A stretch of DNA of 42,603 bases from Prochloron sp. SulCav_FS08_3_32_3330. Its GTDB lineage: Bacteria; Cyanobacteriota; Cyanobacteriia; Cyanobacteriales; DYNF01. The DNA lies in the NCBI GenBank assembly GCA_020721205.1, contig DYNF01000026.1, positions 1-42,603 of the forward strand, written 5' to 3'. The first letter of the stretch is position 1; every line of letters begins with the position of its first letter. The position numbers were made by a program, and so were the translations under genes. Below the pieces are notes generated by a model, which saw nothing but the letters and a program-made list of their open reading frames with translations, was not told where the DNA came from and ran no database searches. Positions 7,816 to 17,868 of this stretch are shown here, piece by piece.

Positions 7816-9207
7816 ATGGTAAATCTTACACCAAATCCTAGTTATAGTATTACTCTGAGAATTAAAGCCCCTAATCGCACCGGAATGTTGGCAACGATTA
7901 CACAGGCGATCGCTAATGTGGGCGGTAGTCTTGGACAAGTTTCGCTCATTTCTAGTAGTCTTAAATCCATCGAAAGGGAATTTGTGATAGATGCGGCTAG
8001 TAGCAATCAAGCTGAAGAAATTACCCAAGCGGTGAAGTCTTTAAATGATGTAGAAATATTGAAAGTCTATGATCGGACTTTTGATCTTCATCGTGGCGGT
8101 AAAATTCATATTACTAGCCAAATTCCCCTCACTTCTCAATCGGATCTGGCTATGGCTTATACTCCGGGAGTAGGGCGTGTTTGTCAAGCGATCGCCGAGG
8201 ATCCGGAAAAAGTTTATAGCCTCACAATTAAACGCAATACTGTGGCGATCGTCACCGATGGTAGCGCCGTTTTAGGTTTAGGTAATTTAGGGGCTGAAGC
8301 CGCTTTACCTGTTATGGAAGGAAAGGCAATGTTATTTAAAGAATTTGCCAATATTGACGCTTTTCCGATCTGTCTTAATACCCAAGATACAGAAAAAATT
8401 ATTGAAACGATCAAAAATATTATCCCTGTATTCGGAGGAATTAACTTAGAAGATATTAGCGCTCCTCGTTGTTTTGAGATTGAAAAACGTCTTCAAGCAG
8501 AGGTTAATATCCCTATTTTTCACGATGATCAACATGGTACAGCCATTGTTTCTTTAGCGGCTCTTTATAATGCTCTTAAATTAGTGAAAAAGAACCTTGA
8601 AGATATTAAAATTGTTATTAATGGTGCGGGAGCGGCGGGAATTGCTATCGCTCAATTATTACAAAAAGCCGGAGTAAATAACATTATACTTTGTGATTCT
8701 AAAGGTATTTTATCTAAAAGTCGTCAAGATTTAAACTCACAAAAACAAGAATTTGCTGTAGAATTAACAGGAACTCTTGCTGATGCGATCAGAAAAGCAG
8801 ACGTATTTTTAGGAGTAAGTGCGCCCAATGTAGTTACCCCTGAAATGGTCTATTCTATGGCAAAATCTCCCATTGTTTTTGCGATGGCAAACCCGATTCC
8901 CGAAATTCAACCAGAATTGATTAGTGATTATGTGGCAGTGATGGCAACGGGACGTAGTGACTATCCTAATCAAATTAATAATGTTTTAGCATTTCCGGGG
9001 ATTTTCCGAGGTGCATTAGACTGTCGAGCCTCTCATTTAACGGAGAATATTTTTCTTGCCGCCGCCCAAGCGATCGCCTCATTAGTTTCTGAGGATGAGC
9101 TAGATAAAGAACATATAGTTCCCTCAGTATTTGATCCGAGGGTAGCGTCTACAGTCGCCGAAGCTGTAATGTTAGCCGCTCGTCAAGAAGGAGTAGCAAA
9201 AGAATAA
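7816..9207 (+). CDS. NAD(P)-dependent malic enzyme with N-terminal ACT domain
   Basis: A 463-residue cytosolic enzyme that oxidatively decarboxylates malate to pyruvate. Residues ~10-85 form an ACT regulatory domain (ITLRIKAPNRTGMLATITQ). The catalytic part has YTPGVGRVC (Tyr115), a lysine at 170 in MEGKAMLFKEF, the metal-binding INLEDI (Glu212, Asp213) and FHDDQHGTA (Asp237, Asp238). The dinucleotide loop INGAGAAG follows at about 268-275. The ACT fusion is a known variant of the short bacterial malic enzymes and suggests allosteric control by a small molecule, perhaps an amino acid (inference). The cofactor cannot be read with certainty. It is monocistronic, followed by a perfect hairpin at 9220-9247. 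Confidence 0.92.
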   Translation: MVNLTPNPSYSITLRIKAPNRTGMLATITQAIANVGGSLGQVSLISSSLKSIEREFVIDAASSNQAEEITQAVKSLNDVEILKVYDRTFDLHRGGKIHITSQIPLTSQSDLAMAYTPGVGRVCQAIAEDPEKVYSLTIKRNTVAIVTDGSAVLGLGNLGAEAALPVMEGKAMLFKEFANIDAFPICLNTQDTEKIIETIKNIIPVFGGINLEDISAPRCFEIEKRLQAEVNIPIFHDDQHGTAIVSLAALYNALKLVKKNLEDIKIVINGAGAAGIAIAQLLQKAGVNNIILCDSKGILSKSRQDLNSQKQEFAVELTGTLADAIRKADVFLGVSAPNVVTPEMVYSMAKSPIVFAMANPIPEIQPELISDYVAVMATGRSDYPNQINNVLAFPGIFRGALDCRASHLTENIFLAAAQAIASLVSEDELDKEHIVPSVFDPRVASTVAEAVMLAARQEGVAKE

Positions 9208-9219
9208 AGTAAAATAAGA

Positions 9220-9247
9220 GTTTGTGGTGCTATTTAGCACCACAAAC
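9220..9247. terminator. Perfect 13-bp hairpin after the malic enzyme gene
   Basis: GTTTGTGGTGCTA at 9220-9232 pairs perfectly with 9235-9247 across a 2-base gap. There is no T-run afterwards, so intrinsic termination is uncertain. The arms (TGGTGCTA/TAGCACCA) relate it to the GCTTTAGC-type palindromes at 1401-1456 and 5431-5487. Confidence 0.7.
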
Positions 9248-9318
9248 CTAGATTGTACAAGTACAACAATAAACTTTATCAAATAAATAACAAATGACTA
9301 ATAACTAATGACAAAATT

Positions 9319-10098
9319 ATGATTAATTCCCCTAATGAATTTTCCGATTTACCATCAGATTCCTCCTCGAAAGATCAAGATTCTCTTAATAATAATAATC
9401 AAGAAATTATCGAGGAAGAATTAACAGAAATACCCCATCCTTCTCTTAATTTTGAAACCCATTTTGAAGGCTGTATGGAAATGTATAGTGAAATCAAAAT
9501 AGTTTCAGAATATTTAAAACAACATGAAGGTTGGTTTTGTCGTTGCGCTCAACCCATGACGGCAGAACCTTTAGGAGAAAATGGCTATATCCTCACGATC
9601 GGACGTTTTGGTGCTTTAGGTTATGAACTTGAACCGAAAATGGCAGTAATTTTAGAACCCCCTCAAAATCAAATTTATGATATGTATAGTATTCCTGTAC
9701 CAGACTACATTCCTCCGGGTTATGAGGTAGATTATCAGGCTTCTATGCAATTATCAGAAATTCCGGTTCATGAAAGTTATCCGGGCTTAAAAGAAACTTA
9801 TAAAAAACATAAAATAACAGATTTACCAAAGATAATTACTCAGGTAAAATGGCAATTACATCTTTATGTATCCGTACAATTTCCGAAATTTATTTATAAA
9901 TTACCGATTAATTTTATTCAAAAAACAGGCAATCGAGTATTAGCAGAAATTATTAAACAAGTTTCTCCTCGTTTAACTTATAAAGTACAAAAAGATTTTC
10001 ATGATCGCTTTGAATTACCCCTTCCGGCTAAAATCGGGCGGAGATTTCAGAGAATAGATCTTTCTTTTTCAGACGATCAAATTTCAGAAGAAGAATAA
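9319..10098 (+). CDS. DUF1997 family protein
   Basis: A 259-residue soluble protein of the DUF1997 family found in cyanobacteria and plants; function unknown. An acidic Ser/Asn-rich N-terminal tail (about 45 residues) precedes the domain, which contains FEGCMEMYSEIKIVSEYL, GWFCRCAQPMTAEPLG, YILTIGRFGALGYELEPKM and a C-terminal VSPRLTYKVQKDFHDRF. There is no signal peptide and no membrane span. The fold may be a lipid- or pigment-binding START-like barrel, but that is only a guess. It is a single gene, upstream of the hybrid kinase by 110 bases. Confidence 0.82.
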   Translation: MINSPNEFSDLPSDSSSKDQDSLNNNNQEIIEEELTEIPHPSLNFETHFEGCMEMYSEIKIVSEYLKQHEGWFCRCAQPMTAEPLGENGYILTIGRFGALGYELEPKMAVILEPPQNQIYDMYSIPVPDYIPPGYEVDYQASMQLSEIPVHESYPGLKETYKKHKITDLPKIITQVKWQLHLYVSVQFPKFIYKLPINFIQKTGNRVLAEIIKQVSPRLTYKVQKDFHDRFELPLPAKIGRRFQRIDLSFSDDQISEEE

Positions 10099-10208
10099 TT
10101 TAATCAGAAATTAAAAATTTTTGATTAACATTTAATGAACTTTTAATGATAATATTGATTAAGACCAATTTATGTTAAGATAAAGTAAAAAACTTTATAG
10201 TCCTCCAC

Positions 10209-13022
10209 ATGAACTTTTTGAGATTAAATTACAATTATTTTAATAAAAAAGCTAACATCTTTTTGATCTTACTTTTTATTAGTCCCACAATTATTATTAG
10301 TTTGATCAGTTGGCTTACCTTTTCTAATCAACTTAAAAAACAATTAATTAGTGAAATTAAGATTCAAGCTGATTATAGTAATCAAAAAATAAGTGATTTG
10401 ATCAAAACAATTGATCAAGAAATTATTTATATGGGGAATAGTTCTTTTATTCATACGAATATTAGGGCAAGGGAAAATAAAGGAATTGATCCTCTAACGG
10501 GAATCAATTATGAAACTAATTTACAAAATATTGAGACTATTATTCAATCTTTTATTCTCCCCAAAACTTATTATGATCATCTGCGTTTAATAGATGAAAA
10601 TGCTCAAGAATTATTCCGAATTAATCAATCCCCTACTCAACAGAAATTCGAGTTAAAAAAAGTAACAAATAGGGGTTATTTTCATGAGACAATTAAACTT
10701 AAATCAGGACAATTTTATATTTCTCCGATTAATCTTAATCGAGAAGGAGACAAAGGTTATTTAGAAATTCCTTATAAACCTACTGTCAGAATAGCGATTC
10801 CTGTGGTGAATGAAAAAGGAGAAAATAGAGGTATTTTTATTGTTAATTTATTAGCAGATAAAATATTTGAAACTGCCCATAATTATGAACTTGAACAAAA
10901 TTATGGAGTAGAATTTATGATTATTAATGCTCAAGGTTATTACCTTAAACACCCTGATTCTAGCTTAATTTTTGGCTTTGATACCGAAAAATTATCTGCT
11001 AAATTTCAATCTACTTATCATCGGGAAATCTGGGAAGAAATCAGTCAAAAAGATGAAGGTTTTATTTCATCTTATGCACTCAATCAGAAAAAATATATGC
11101 TTTTTTATAAAAAAATAAAATTAAACTTAGAAAAACCTGAACTAGATTTTATTTTACTTTATCAAGTGCCTTATCAAAAAGTATTTTCTCAGATTAATTA
11201 TTTAGGTTATACCATTTTAATTATTAATTTAATTGCCATTAGTAGTGCAATTTTAATTTATATCTTTATCCAAAAATTAAAAGGTTCTGTCAATAAAACT
11301 CAAGCAGAAAATCAAGCTTTAGCTGAAGAAATTAAGCATCGTGTTGTCATAGAAGAAGAATTAATGAAAACTCAACAAATGCTTAATCAAAGTATAGAAG
11401 AATTAGTAATCAAAAAAGAAATTGCCGATCAAGCTAATCGGGCTAAAAGTGATTTTTTAGCAATGATGAGTCATGAAATCCGTACTCCGATGAATGGCGT
11501 TTTAGGCATGGCTGGATTACTTTTAGATACAAAATTAGATGAACAACAATCTTATTTTGCTCAAATTATTCAAAATAGTGGAGATAATCTTTTAAATATT
11601 ATTAATGATATCTTAGATTTCTCTAAAATTGAAGCAGGAAAAATGAATTTAGAATCAGAAATATTTAATTTACGGGAATGTATTGAAAATACTTTAGAAT
11701 TATTTACTCAAGTAGCACAAAAAAAAGAAATTGAAATTGCTTATAAATGGGAAAATTTAACAAAAGAATTTTTTTTAGGAGATGTAACAAAAATTAGACA
11801 GATCTTAGTTAATCTGATGGGAAATGCTTTAAAATTTACGGCACAAGGTGAAGTTATTATTACCGTTTCTTCAGGAGAAAATCAAGAAAATCATCAAGAA
11901 AATCATCAAGAAAATCAAATAATAAATATTTTATTTACAGTTAAAGATACAGGGATTGGGATACCGAAAAATCAACAAAAAAAACTTTTCCAAGCTTTTT
12001 GTCAAGGAGATAGTTCTACGACAAGAAAATACGGCGGTACAGGATTAGGATTAGCTATTTCTTTTAAATTAGTAGAAATAATGGGGGGAAAAATATGGTT
12101 AGAAAGTGAAGAAAATAAAGGGACAACTTTCTTATTTACTATTCCTTTAATGGTCAGTAATCAAAGTTTAGTTTCGGTGGAAAATAATTTAAAATCTTTA
12201 CAACAGAAAAAAATCTTAGTAGTAGATGATAATAAAACTAATTGTGAAATCTTAGATTTACAATTAAAATTTTGGGGCATAGAAGTAATTACTTTACAAT
12301 CAGCTAATCAAGCATTAGAATTATTTAATAATAATGAAACTTTTGATTTAGGTATTTTAGACTTTAATATGCCGGAAATGAATGGAATTGAACTTACTCA
12401 AGGGATTCGTAATACTAATACCGGAAAATCTTTGCCCTTAATTATTTTAACTTCAGGACATTTTTATGAGAAAGAAACTATTACAAAACTTAAAATTAAT
12501 ATTGTAATTAATAAACCGATCAAAAAAGGACAACTTTATCAAACTTTAATTAATATTTTTAATTCTTGTATCATTAATGAATCTGTAACTTCTCCCGTTT
12601 CTGCATTTACTGATCTTGGGACAAATTATCCTTTGCGTATTTTATTAGCAGAAGATAATCAAGTTAATCAAAAAGTAGGCATTATGATGTTGAAAAAATT
12701 TGGTTATCGTGCCGATTTAGTCGCCAATGGTTTAGAAGCGATTGATGCAGTAGAAAGACAAGATTATGATGTTATTTTTATGGATATACAAATGCCTGAA
12801 ATGAATGGTTTAGATGCCACAGAAATTATCATTAATTCGTTTAAAAATCAAGATAAAAATGAGTCTCAACCTTATATAATTGCTTTAACTGCTAATGCGA
12901 TGAATGAAGATCGTCAAAAATGTTTAGAGGTAGGAATGAATGATTATATGAGTAAACCAATTAATATTAATAATTTGAAAGAGGTATTATTAAGAGCGAT
13001 CGAATATCATCATCTTAATTAA
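10209..13022 (+). CDS. Membrane hybrid histidine kinase with two receiver domains
   Basis: A 937-residue sensor. TM1 is at about 17-39. A large extracytoplasmic dCache-like domain spans ~45-325, and TM2 lies at ~331-356. A HisKA dimerisation domain has [10 protein letters not shown] with phospho-acceptor His422. The HATPase domain has an N-box near 525-545 ([10 protein letters not shown]) and G-boxes DTGIGIP and [10 protein letters not shown]. Receiver 1 (from ~668, KKILVVDDN) carries Asp718 in [10 protein letters not shown]. Receiver 2 (from ~810, LLAEDN) carries Asp859 in [10 protein letters not shown]. All key residues are intact. A small (NHQE)n repeat is inserted in the ATPase domain at 11882-11916. 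No HPt domain or response regulator is adjacent, so output must be through a distant partner. Confidence 0.93.
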   Translation: MNFLRLNYNYFNKKANIFLILLFISPTIIISLISWLTFSNQLKKQLISEIKIQADYSNQKISDLIKTIDQEIIYMGNSSFIHTNIRARENKGIDPLTGINYETNLQNIETIIQSFILPKTYYDHLRLIDENAQELFRINQSPTQQKFELKKVTNRGYFHETIKLKSGQFYISPINLNREGDKGYLEIPYKPTVRIAIPVVNEKGENRGIFIVNLLADKIFETAHNYELEQNYGVEFMIINAQGYYLKHPDSSLIFGFDTEKLSAKFQSTYHREIWEEISQKDEGFISSYALNQKKYMLFYKKIKLNLEKPELDFILLYQVPYQKVFSQINYLGYTILIINLIAISSAILIYIFIQKLKGSVNKTQAENQALAEEIKHRVVIEEELMKTQQMLNQSIEELVIKKEIADQANRAKSDFLAMMSHEIRTPMNGVLGMAGLLLDTKLDEQQSYFAQIIQNSGDNLLNIINDILDFSKIEAGKMNLESEIFNLRECIENTLELFTQVAQKKEIEIAYKWENLTKEFFLGDVTKIRQILVNLMGNALKFTAQGEVIITVSSGENQENHQENHQENQIINILFTVKDTGIGIPKNQQKKLFQAFCQGDSSTTRKYGGTGLGLAISFKLVEIMGGKIWLESEENKGTTFLFTIPLMVSNQSLVSVENNLKSLQQKKILVVDDNKTNCEILDLQLKFWGIEVITLQSANQALELFNNNETFDLGILDFNMPEMNGIELTQGIRNTNTGKSLPLIILTSGHFYEKETITKLKINIVINKPIKKGQLYQTLINIFNSCIINESVTSPVSAFTDLGTNYPLRILLAEDNQVNQKVGIMMLKKFGYRADLVANGLEAIDAVERQDYDVIFMDIQMPEMNGLDATEIIINSFKNQDKNESQPYIIALTANAMNEDRQKCLEVGMNDYMSKPININNLKEVLLRAIEYHHLN

Positions 13023-13355
13023 TTTAGATACTAACTAATTATCGGTAAAACTCATCAAAAGCCTATTTTACCGATTAGATCCAGTAATAAGTGGAGAAAA
13101 ATCGCTATAATAACCTTTATTTAATGTTTTCGTCATTCTTTTTTTGAGGAAGTTCAGAAAAAATTATCTATGGTCACTATTTGTTGTAATAGTACAGAAT
13201 GAGTTGATCTCCACAATTCTTAAAAGTCGGGGATTTTGCTAAAACCTTAGTATTTAAGGATTAACTAGAATAAAATCCCCGACTTTTTTGTCCCTTCTTC
13301 CTCGTTTATTGCTATATTATAAATAATACTCATTTTTTATATTTATTTTCAAGTT
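13023..13355. other. Intergenic region with a long-arm hairpin
   Basis: There is no gene in these 333 bases. The only notable structure is the hairpin at 13222-13287, described separately. The rest is AT-rich, with no clear promoter. Confidence 0.7.
13222..13287. repeat. AAAAGTCGGGGATTTT inverted repeat, copy 1
   Basis: Perfect 16-base arms (AAAAGTCGGGGATTTT at 13222-13237, complement at 13272-13287) are separated by 34 bases. The distal arm is followed by a T-rich run. A second copy of the same arms is at 33344-33409. It could terminate transcription from the hybrid kinase gene, but it lies 200 bases past the stop. Confidence 0.85.
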
Positions 13356-14843
13356 ATGGATTATCAAAAATTTAGTCAAGAATTACCCACATTATTTAAC
13401 AGAAGACAAGACGATTTAATTTCTCCAAAATCTAGTCAGTTTCCACAAATTAAAGATCGAATTGCCAAAGCTTCAATCAATAACACTAATATCATGCAAT
13501 TGCTTGATTTTGCGGTGGGATGTATGAATAATGAGGAGATTTATTGTGAAATAGATTCTTTAGGTTTAACTTTAATTAGTGCCTTAGTCAATCATCCTGA
13601 AATTAATGCTTATTGTGCTAGTTCTTTTTCTTCACTGAATAATGAAGAATATTATGAAGAATTATTAAAAACTCTTAAGGAATTTAATTTAGATAATCAA
13701 GTAATGTTATGTCATGAAGATGCTAAAACATTTTTGAGAGGTCTTCATGACATCAATTCAAAGGAAAAAATAGGGGTCTGTTTTTTAAATTGTGGCAATA
13801 GTTATCGGGATCACTTTTTAAATTTATTGCTGTTAAAAGAGTTTTTAGCAGATCAGGCGATCATCATTACTGTGATCACATCAAAAGATATAGAACAAGC
13901 TAATCAAGACTTTATTGCTTCTCATAAAAACAGCAGTTTATTATTAGATTGGTATCCTTTAGATGACAGTTCAGATTATCTTTTTTTGCGTCTACAAATT
14001 GTGGCTTGGGATATTAATATTGATCAGGAAGTAATAGACACTAACATATATAAATCTGACGAAAATTCAAAACATTTATATTTAGATTTAATGAAACGTT
14101 GTCTAATGAACTTAATTTATGACAATGATCAAGATATGATGAGAGGAAAACAAGGAATCATAGATGAAGAAACGGGTAAAATAACTATCACTGAAGGTGC
14201 TGAATATGCTCCAGAATTAAAATTAATCGGCGGAATCTGGCCCTCTTTTGCTCATACAATGATCGGACTAAAACGATTAGATAATTTACAATTTTGTATT
14301 GAAGATATATTAGCTAAAAATGTTGAAGGAGATTTAATTGAGACGGGGGTATGGCGTGGTGGAGCCACCATATTTATGAGAGCTATTTTAAAGGCTTATT
14401 CTATTACAGATAGAGTGGTATGGGTCGCTGATTCTTTTGAAGGATTACCTCCTACGGAATATAAAGATGACGTAAATATGCACTTAGAGAAAATAGAAAA
14501 TTTGGCGATTTCTTTAGAAACGGTACAATCCAATTTTAGCAAATATGGATTACTAGATCCACAAGTAAAATTCTTAAAAGGTTGGTTTAAAGATACATTA
14601 CCCACTGCTCCTGTGGAAAAATTAGCATTAGTACGTTTGGATGGAGATTGGTATGAGTCCACAATGGATGGTTTGGTTAATCTTTATCCAAAACTTTCCA
14701 TCGGCGGTTATATAATTATAGATGATTATGGGGCTGTTAAAGGCTGTCGTGATGCTGTGGAAGATTATCGCAAAGAACATAATATTACCGAAAAAATCAT
14801 TCAAATTGATCCGGCGGGAGTGTATTGGCAACGTCTGAAATGA
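13356..14843 (+). CDS. TylF/MycF-type O-methyltransferase with extra N-terminal domain
   Basis: A 495-residue protein. The C-terminal half (~290-495) matches macrocin-O-methyltransferase (TylF). The SAM-binding region has LIETGVWRGGATIFMRA and VWVADSFEGLPP. The metal-site and catalytic acidic residues include Asp429/Asp431 in RLDGDWYES and Asp456/Asp457 in IIIDDYGA. TylF-family proteins O-methylate sugars in SAM- and Mg-dependent fashion. Residues 1-~250 form a second domain that looks like a degenerate Rossmann methyltransferase (EIDSLGLTLISALV, LDNQVMLCHEDAKTFL) without a clear SAM loop. The substrate is unknown and no sugar-biosynthesis genes flank it. The single ATG start has weak ribosome-binding context. 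Confidence 0.82.
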   Translation: MDYQKFSQELPTLFNRRQDDLISPKSSQFPQIKDRIAKASINNTNIMQLLDFAVGCMNNEEIYCEIDSLGLTLISALVNHPEINAYCASSFSSLNNEEYYEELLKTLKEFNLDNQVMLCHEDAKTFLRGLHDINSKEKIGVCFLNCGNSYRDHFLNLLLLKEFLADQAIIITVITSKDIEQANQDFIASHKNSSLLLDWYPLDDSSDYLFLRLQIVAWDINIDQEVIDTNIYKSDENSKHLYLDLMKRCLMNLIYDNDQDMMRGKQGIIDEETGKITITEGAEYAPELKLIGGIWPSFAHTMIGLKRLDNLQFCIEDILAKNVEGDLIETGVWRGGATIFMRAILKAYSITDRVVWVADSFEGLPPTEYKDDVNMHLEKIENLAISLETVQSNFSKYGLLDPQVKFLKGWFKDTLPTAPVEKLALVRLDGDWYESTMDGLVNLYPKLSIGGYIIIDDYGAVKGCRDAVEDYRKEHNITEKIIQIDPAGVYWQRLK

Positions 14844-14967
14844 TAGTTTGAGATTCGCCTTTTTTCTAGGTGGCTTAATTCTGTTAAGCCCCTATCATGT
14901 TGTTAGTTTACTTCTAATGATGAAAGTAGTTTATAATAGAAAAAACTTTCAATTTGAGGCTAAAAAA

Positions 14968-15192
14968 ATGAATGAAGATTCTTTAGAAAATCAGTTAAAT
15001 CAAGAAGTTGAGATGATGAGTATTAATCGTCTTAATGAATTAGGTAATGAAGCGGTAAAATTAGGTTTAATTATTGGTCATGGTTATTTTCGGGGAGAAT
15101 ATGAAATCTTATTAAAAGATGAAACTCTCTCTCTTTCCCCTGACAAAGCACAGATTTATTTACAAAAACTAATTGAGGAAAAGGAAGGTTAA
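14968..15192 (+). CDS. Small hypothetical protein coupled to the AAA+ ATPase
   Basis: A 74-residue acidic soluble protein starting MNEDSLENQLNQEVEMM, with LGLIIGHGYFRGEYEILLKD and SPDKAQIYLQKLIEEKE. The frame is open upstream to a TTG at 14848. However, the ATG at 14968 has GAGG 8 bases before it and a TATAAT-like box at 14932-14937, so I prefer the short form. The stop is only 3 bases before the GTG of the ATPase, suggesting translational coupling and a shared role. Function unknown. Confidence 0.65.
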   Translation: MNEDSLENQLNQEVEMMSINRLNELGNEAVKLGLIIGHGYFRGEYEILLKDETLSLSPDKAQIYLQKLIEEKEG

Positions 15193-15195
15193 AGA

Positions 15196-17196
15196 GTGAC
15201 CATATTTCCCCCACAGCATAATAATTGGTTGACGGAAAATCATCATTATTTAATGAAAGCGATCGCCTATATTGATGCAATTTTAAACTATCAACTTTCA
15301 GATCATACTGATAATTTTCCGAGTTTACCACCCTCTCATCTTTCTCCCCCTTCCGTTGTGGAACAATTGGGTCACATTTTTAATTTATCAACTTTTGAGA
15401 GGGATATTATTTTACTCTGTGCAGGAATGGAACTTAATCCTCATTGGCGAAATTTATTAGCACAAATACAGGATAATCCTCAGTTTAATTTTCCTACTTT
15501 TCATCTTGCTCTAAAAATATTTCCCCAACCCTATTGGCAAGGTTTAACCCCAGAAAGTCCTTTGAGATACTGGAAATTAATCGAAATCGGCTCTGGTACA
15601 AATTTAACTCAAAGCCCCTTACGCCTTGATGAAAGGATTTTACACTATCTTTGGGGTATTCAATATGTGGATGAACGTTTAGCCCCAATGGTGGATAACC
15701 TCTGCGAAATTGATCAATTAGTTCCTTCCTACGAAGAAATTATGGAGGAAATCGCCCAAACATGGAAGAAAACTCTTAATCGTCAGTATCCGGTGATTCA
15801 ACTCTGTGGCGAAGATAGTTCCAGTAAACAAGCGATCGCTCAAAAAGCGGGGTTAAAAGTAGGTTTAAATCTTCACGGCATTTCAGTAGAAACCCTACCT
15901 ATAGACTTAAATCAACTTTATTTATTTCAGCGTTTATGGGAAAGAGAATGTCTATTAACCAATAGTGGAATCCTACTTAATTGTGATTGGAATGAGACAA
16001 ATGAGACAAATAAAGAAAAAGAACAAATAATTTCTCGTTTTATAGATGCTTTAAATTGTCCCTTAATGATTACCACAAGAGATCGTCGTCCTTTTCGTCG
16101 TCGCCCTTTAGTCACCTTTGACATTCATACTCCCACTCACAAAGAACAAGAGTTAATTTGGCAATATCATTTAGGAGACACTTATGATCAACTCAATGGT
16201 AATATAGACCAGTTAGTATCTCAGTTTAACCTTTCCCCTCCGGCGATCCAGTCTGCTTGTGTGAAAGTAAATAGTTTAGATGCTCATTATACTCAAAAAA
16301 CTCTCACTTTTGAAGAAAATGCTACTTTAATTCATCATCAAATTTGGGATATTTGCCGAAGTCAGGCACGTCCCCGTTTAGAAGAATTAGCTCAAAGAAT
16401 TGAGGCTTCTGCGGATTGGGATGATTTAATTTTACCCGAAAAAGAGAAAGAAGTATTAAAAGATATCTTAATTCACATTAAACATAAGAGTACAGTATAT
16501 GACAAATGGGGTTTTGCGACTAAAAGTAAAAGAGGCTTAGGAATTAGTGCTTTATTTGCCGGACAAAGTGGCACAGGTAAAACAATGGCGGCAGAAGTGT
16601 TAGCACACACTTTAAAATTAGATGTTTATAGAATTGATTTAAGCTCCGTTGTGAGTAAATATATAGGAGAAACAGAGAAAAATTTACGAAAAGTTTTTGA
16701 TGCGGCGGAGGGAGGCGGTGCTGTGTTACTGTTTGATGAGGCTGACTCTTTATTTGGTAAGCGTTCAGATGTGAAAGATAGCCACGATCGTTATGCTAAT
16801 ATGGAGGTAAGTTATTTATTGCAAAGAATGGAATCTTATCAAGGTTTAGCAATTTTAACCACAAATTTAAAAGATTCCATTGATCAGGCATTTTTAAGAA
16901 GGATTCGTTTTGTGGTACAATTTCCTTTTCCCAATCATCCCCAACGTGCGGAGATTTGGCGTAAAGTATTTCCCCAAAAAACCCCCATAGAAGGCTTAGA
17001 TTATGAAAAATTATCCAGTCTTCATGTCTCCGGGGCAAATATTCGGAATATTGCCATGAATGCCGCTTTTTTAGCAAAAGCTTCCTCTGAAAAGGTGATG
17101 ATGAAACACATATTACAAGCGGCTAAAAATGAGTATATTAAATTAGAGCGTCCTATGCCAAGCAATGAAGTTAGGGGGTGGGTAGAATCAGTCTAA
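15196..17196 (+). CDS. AAA+ ATPase, contractile-injection-system type
   Basis: A 666-residue cytosolic AAA+ protein. The N-terminal ~200 residues ([17 protein letters not shown]) resemble the winged-helix region of ATPases associated with phage-tail-like contractile injection systems. A degenerate nucleoside-triphosphatase-like segment follows (~205-350). The functional AAA module has Walker A GQSGTGKT at 456-463, Walker B LLFDEAD with Asp514/Glu515, a sensor-1-like ILTTNLKD and Arg-finger-like FLRRIRF. No sheath, tube or baseplate genes are nearby, so if it serves such a system it is encoded apart from it. GTG start at 15196, coupled to the small upstream gene. The family link is from memory of domain patterns. 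Confidence 0.8.
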   Translation: MTIFPPQHNNWLTENHHYLMKAIAYIDAILNYQLSDHTDNFPSLPPSHLSPPSVVEQLGHIFNLSTFERDIILLCAGMELNPHWRNLLAQIQDNPQFNFPTFHLALKIFPQPYWQGLTPESPLRYWKLIEIGSGTNLTQSPLRLDERILHYLWGIQYVDERLAPMVDNLCEIDQLVPSYEEIMEEIAQTWKKTLNRQYPVIQLCGEDSSSKQAIAQKAGLKVGLNLHGISVETLPIDLNQLYLFQRLWERECLLTNSGILLNCDWNETNETNKEKEQIISRFIDALNCPLMITTRDRRPFRRRPLVTFDIHTPTHKEQELIWQYHLGDTYDQLNGNIDQLVSQFNLSPPAIQSACVKVNSLDAHYTQKTLTFEENATLIHHQIWDICRSQARPRLEELAQRIEASADWDDLILPEKEKEVLKDILIHIKHKSTVYDKWGFATKSKRGLGISALFAGQSGTGKTMAAEVLAHTLKLDVYRIDLSSVVSKYIGETEKNLRKVFDAAEGGGAVLLFDEADSLFGKRSDVKDSHDRYANMEVSYLLQRMESYQGLAILTTNLKDSIDQAFLRRIRFVVQFPFPNHPQRAEIWRKVFPQKTPIEGLDYEKLSSLHVSGANIRNIAMNAAFLAKASSEKVMMKHILQAAKNEYIKLERPMPSNEVRGWVESV

Positions 17197-17274
17197 ATTT
17201 GTATCAGATTAATCGGAAAAAAATATCCATTAATAGTTAACTGGATCATTCGAGAAAGTGGAGGAACTTAATTT

Positions 17275-17868
17275 ATGCGTTTATTTTTCTTAATTCCTTT
17301 AGCAACGGGGCTATTATCTAGTTATATTTCTCTTAATAATAAGGAGGATATTAGTTATTTATTTGGAATAATTGCGGGAGGAAGTTTAGTCTTAAGTTTA
17401 ATCTTAGCACCTTGGGAAATTCAATTATTAATTTTATTAATAGTAATTGTAAATATTAGACAATTTTTATTAAAAGATACCAATTCATCGGAAAAAGTAG
17501 ATAATTCAGAAATTAATGAGATAGATTCAAACTCAAAAAGTCAAGCATTAATTCCCCTATCTTCTTCACAATTGACCTTCAAAAAAATCTCATCTTTGTT
17601 AGAGAAAAAATCAACTCCTGTTAATTCTTCTCTTGAGAATAATGATCTTGAAACTAAACCAGAAGAAAATCTAAATACAGTTAAATATAGAGGAGTTGAA
17701 ATAAAAACACAGGAAAATTCATCTTCTTTAGAAACAGTAGAAAATGATGAAATCGTCGGTAAATACAGAGGACAACCGATTAAAAGTCATACCGTTGCCC
17801 AAGATTTAAAATTAAAGAAAAAAACTGAAATTAAATATCGAGGTGTAGTGATCAAATCTGAGGAGTAA
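17275..17868 (+). CDS. DUF4278 repeat membrane protein
   Basis: A 197-residue protein with two or three N-terminal hydrophobic segments (~1-18, 28-46, 48-65), a Ser/Asn/Glu-rich linker, and three copies of the short DUF4278 motif. The copies are VKYRGVEIKTQ, GKYRGQPIKSH and IKYRGVVIKSEE. This motif is typical of small cyanobacterial proteins of unknown function. GGAGGAA upstream supports the ATG at 17275. Downstream is the palindromic array. Confidence 0.85.
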   Translation: MRLFFLIPLATGLLSSYISLNNKEDISYLFGIIAGGSLVLSLILAPWEIQLLILLIVIVNIRQFLLKDTNSSEKVDNSEINEIDSNSKSQALIPLSSSQLTFKKISSLLEKKSTPVNSSLENNDLETKPEENLNTVKYRGVEIKTQENSSSLETVENDEIVGKYRGQPIKSHTVAQDLKLKKKTEIKYRGVVIKSEE

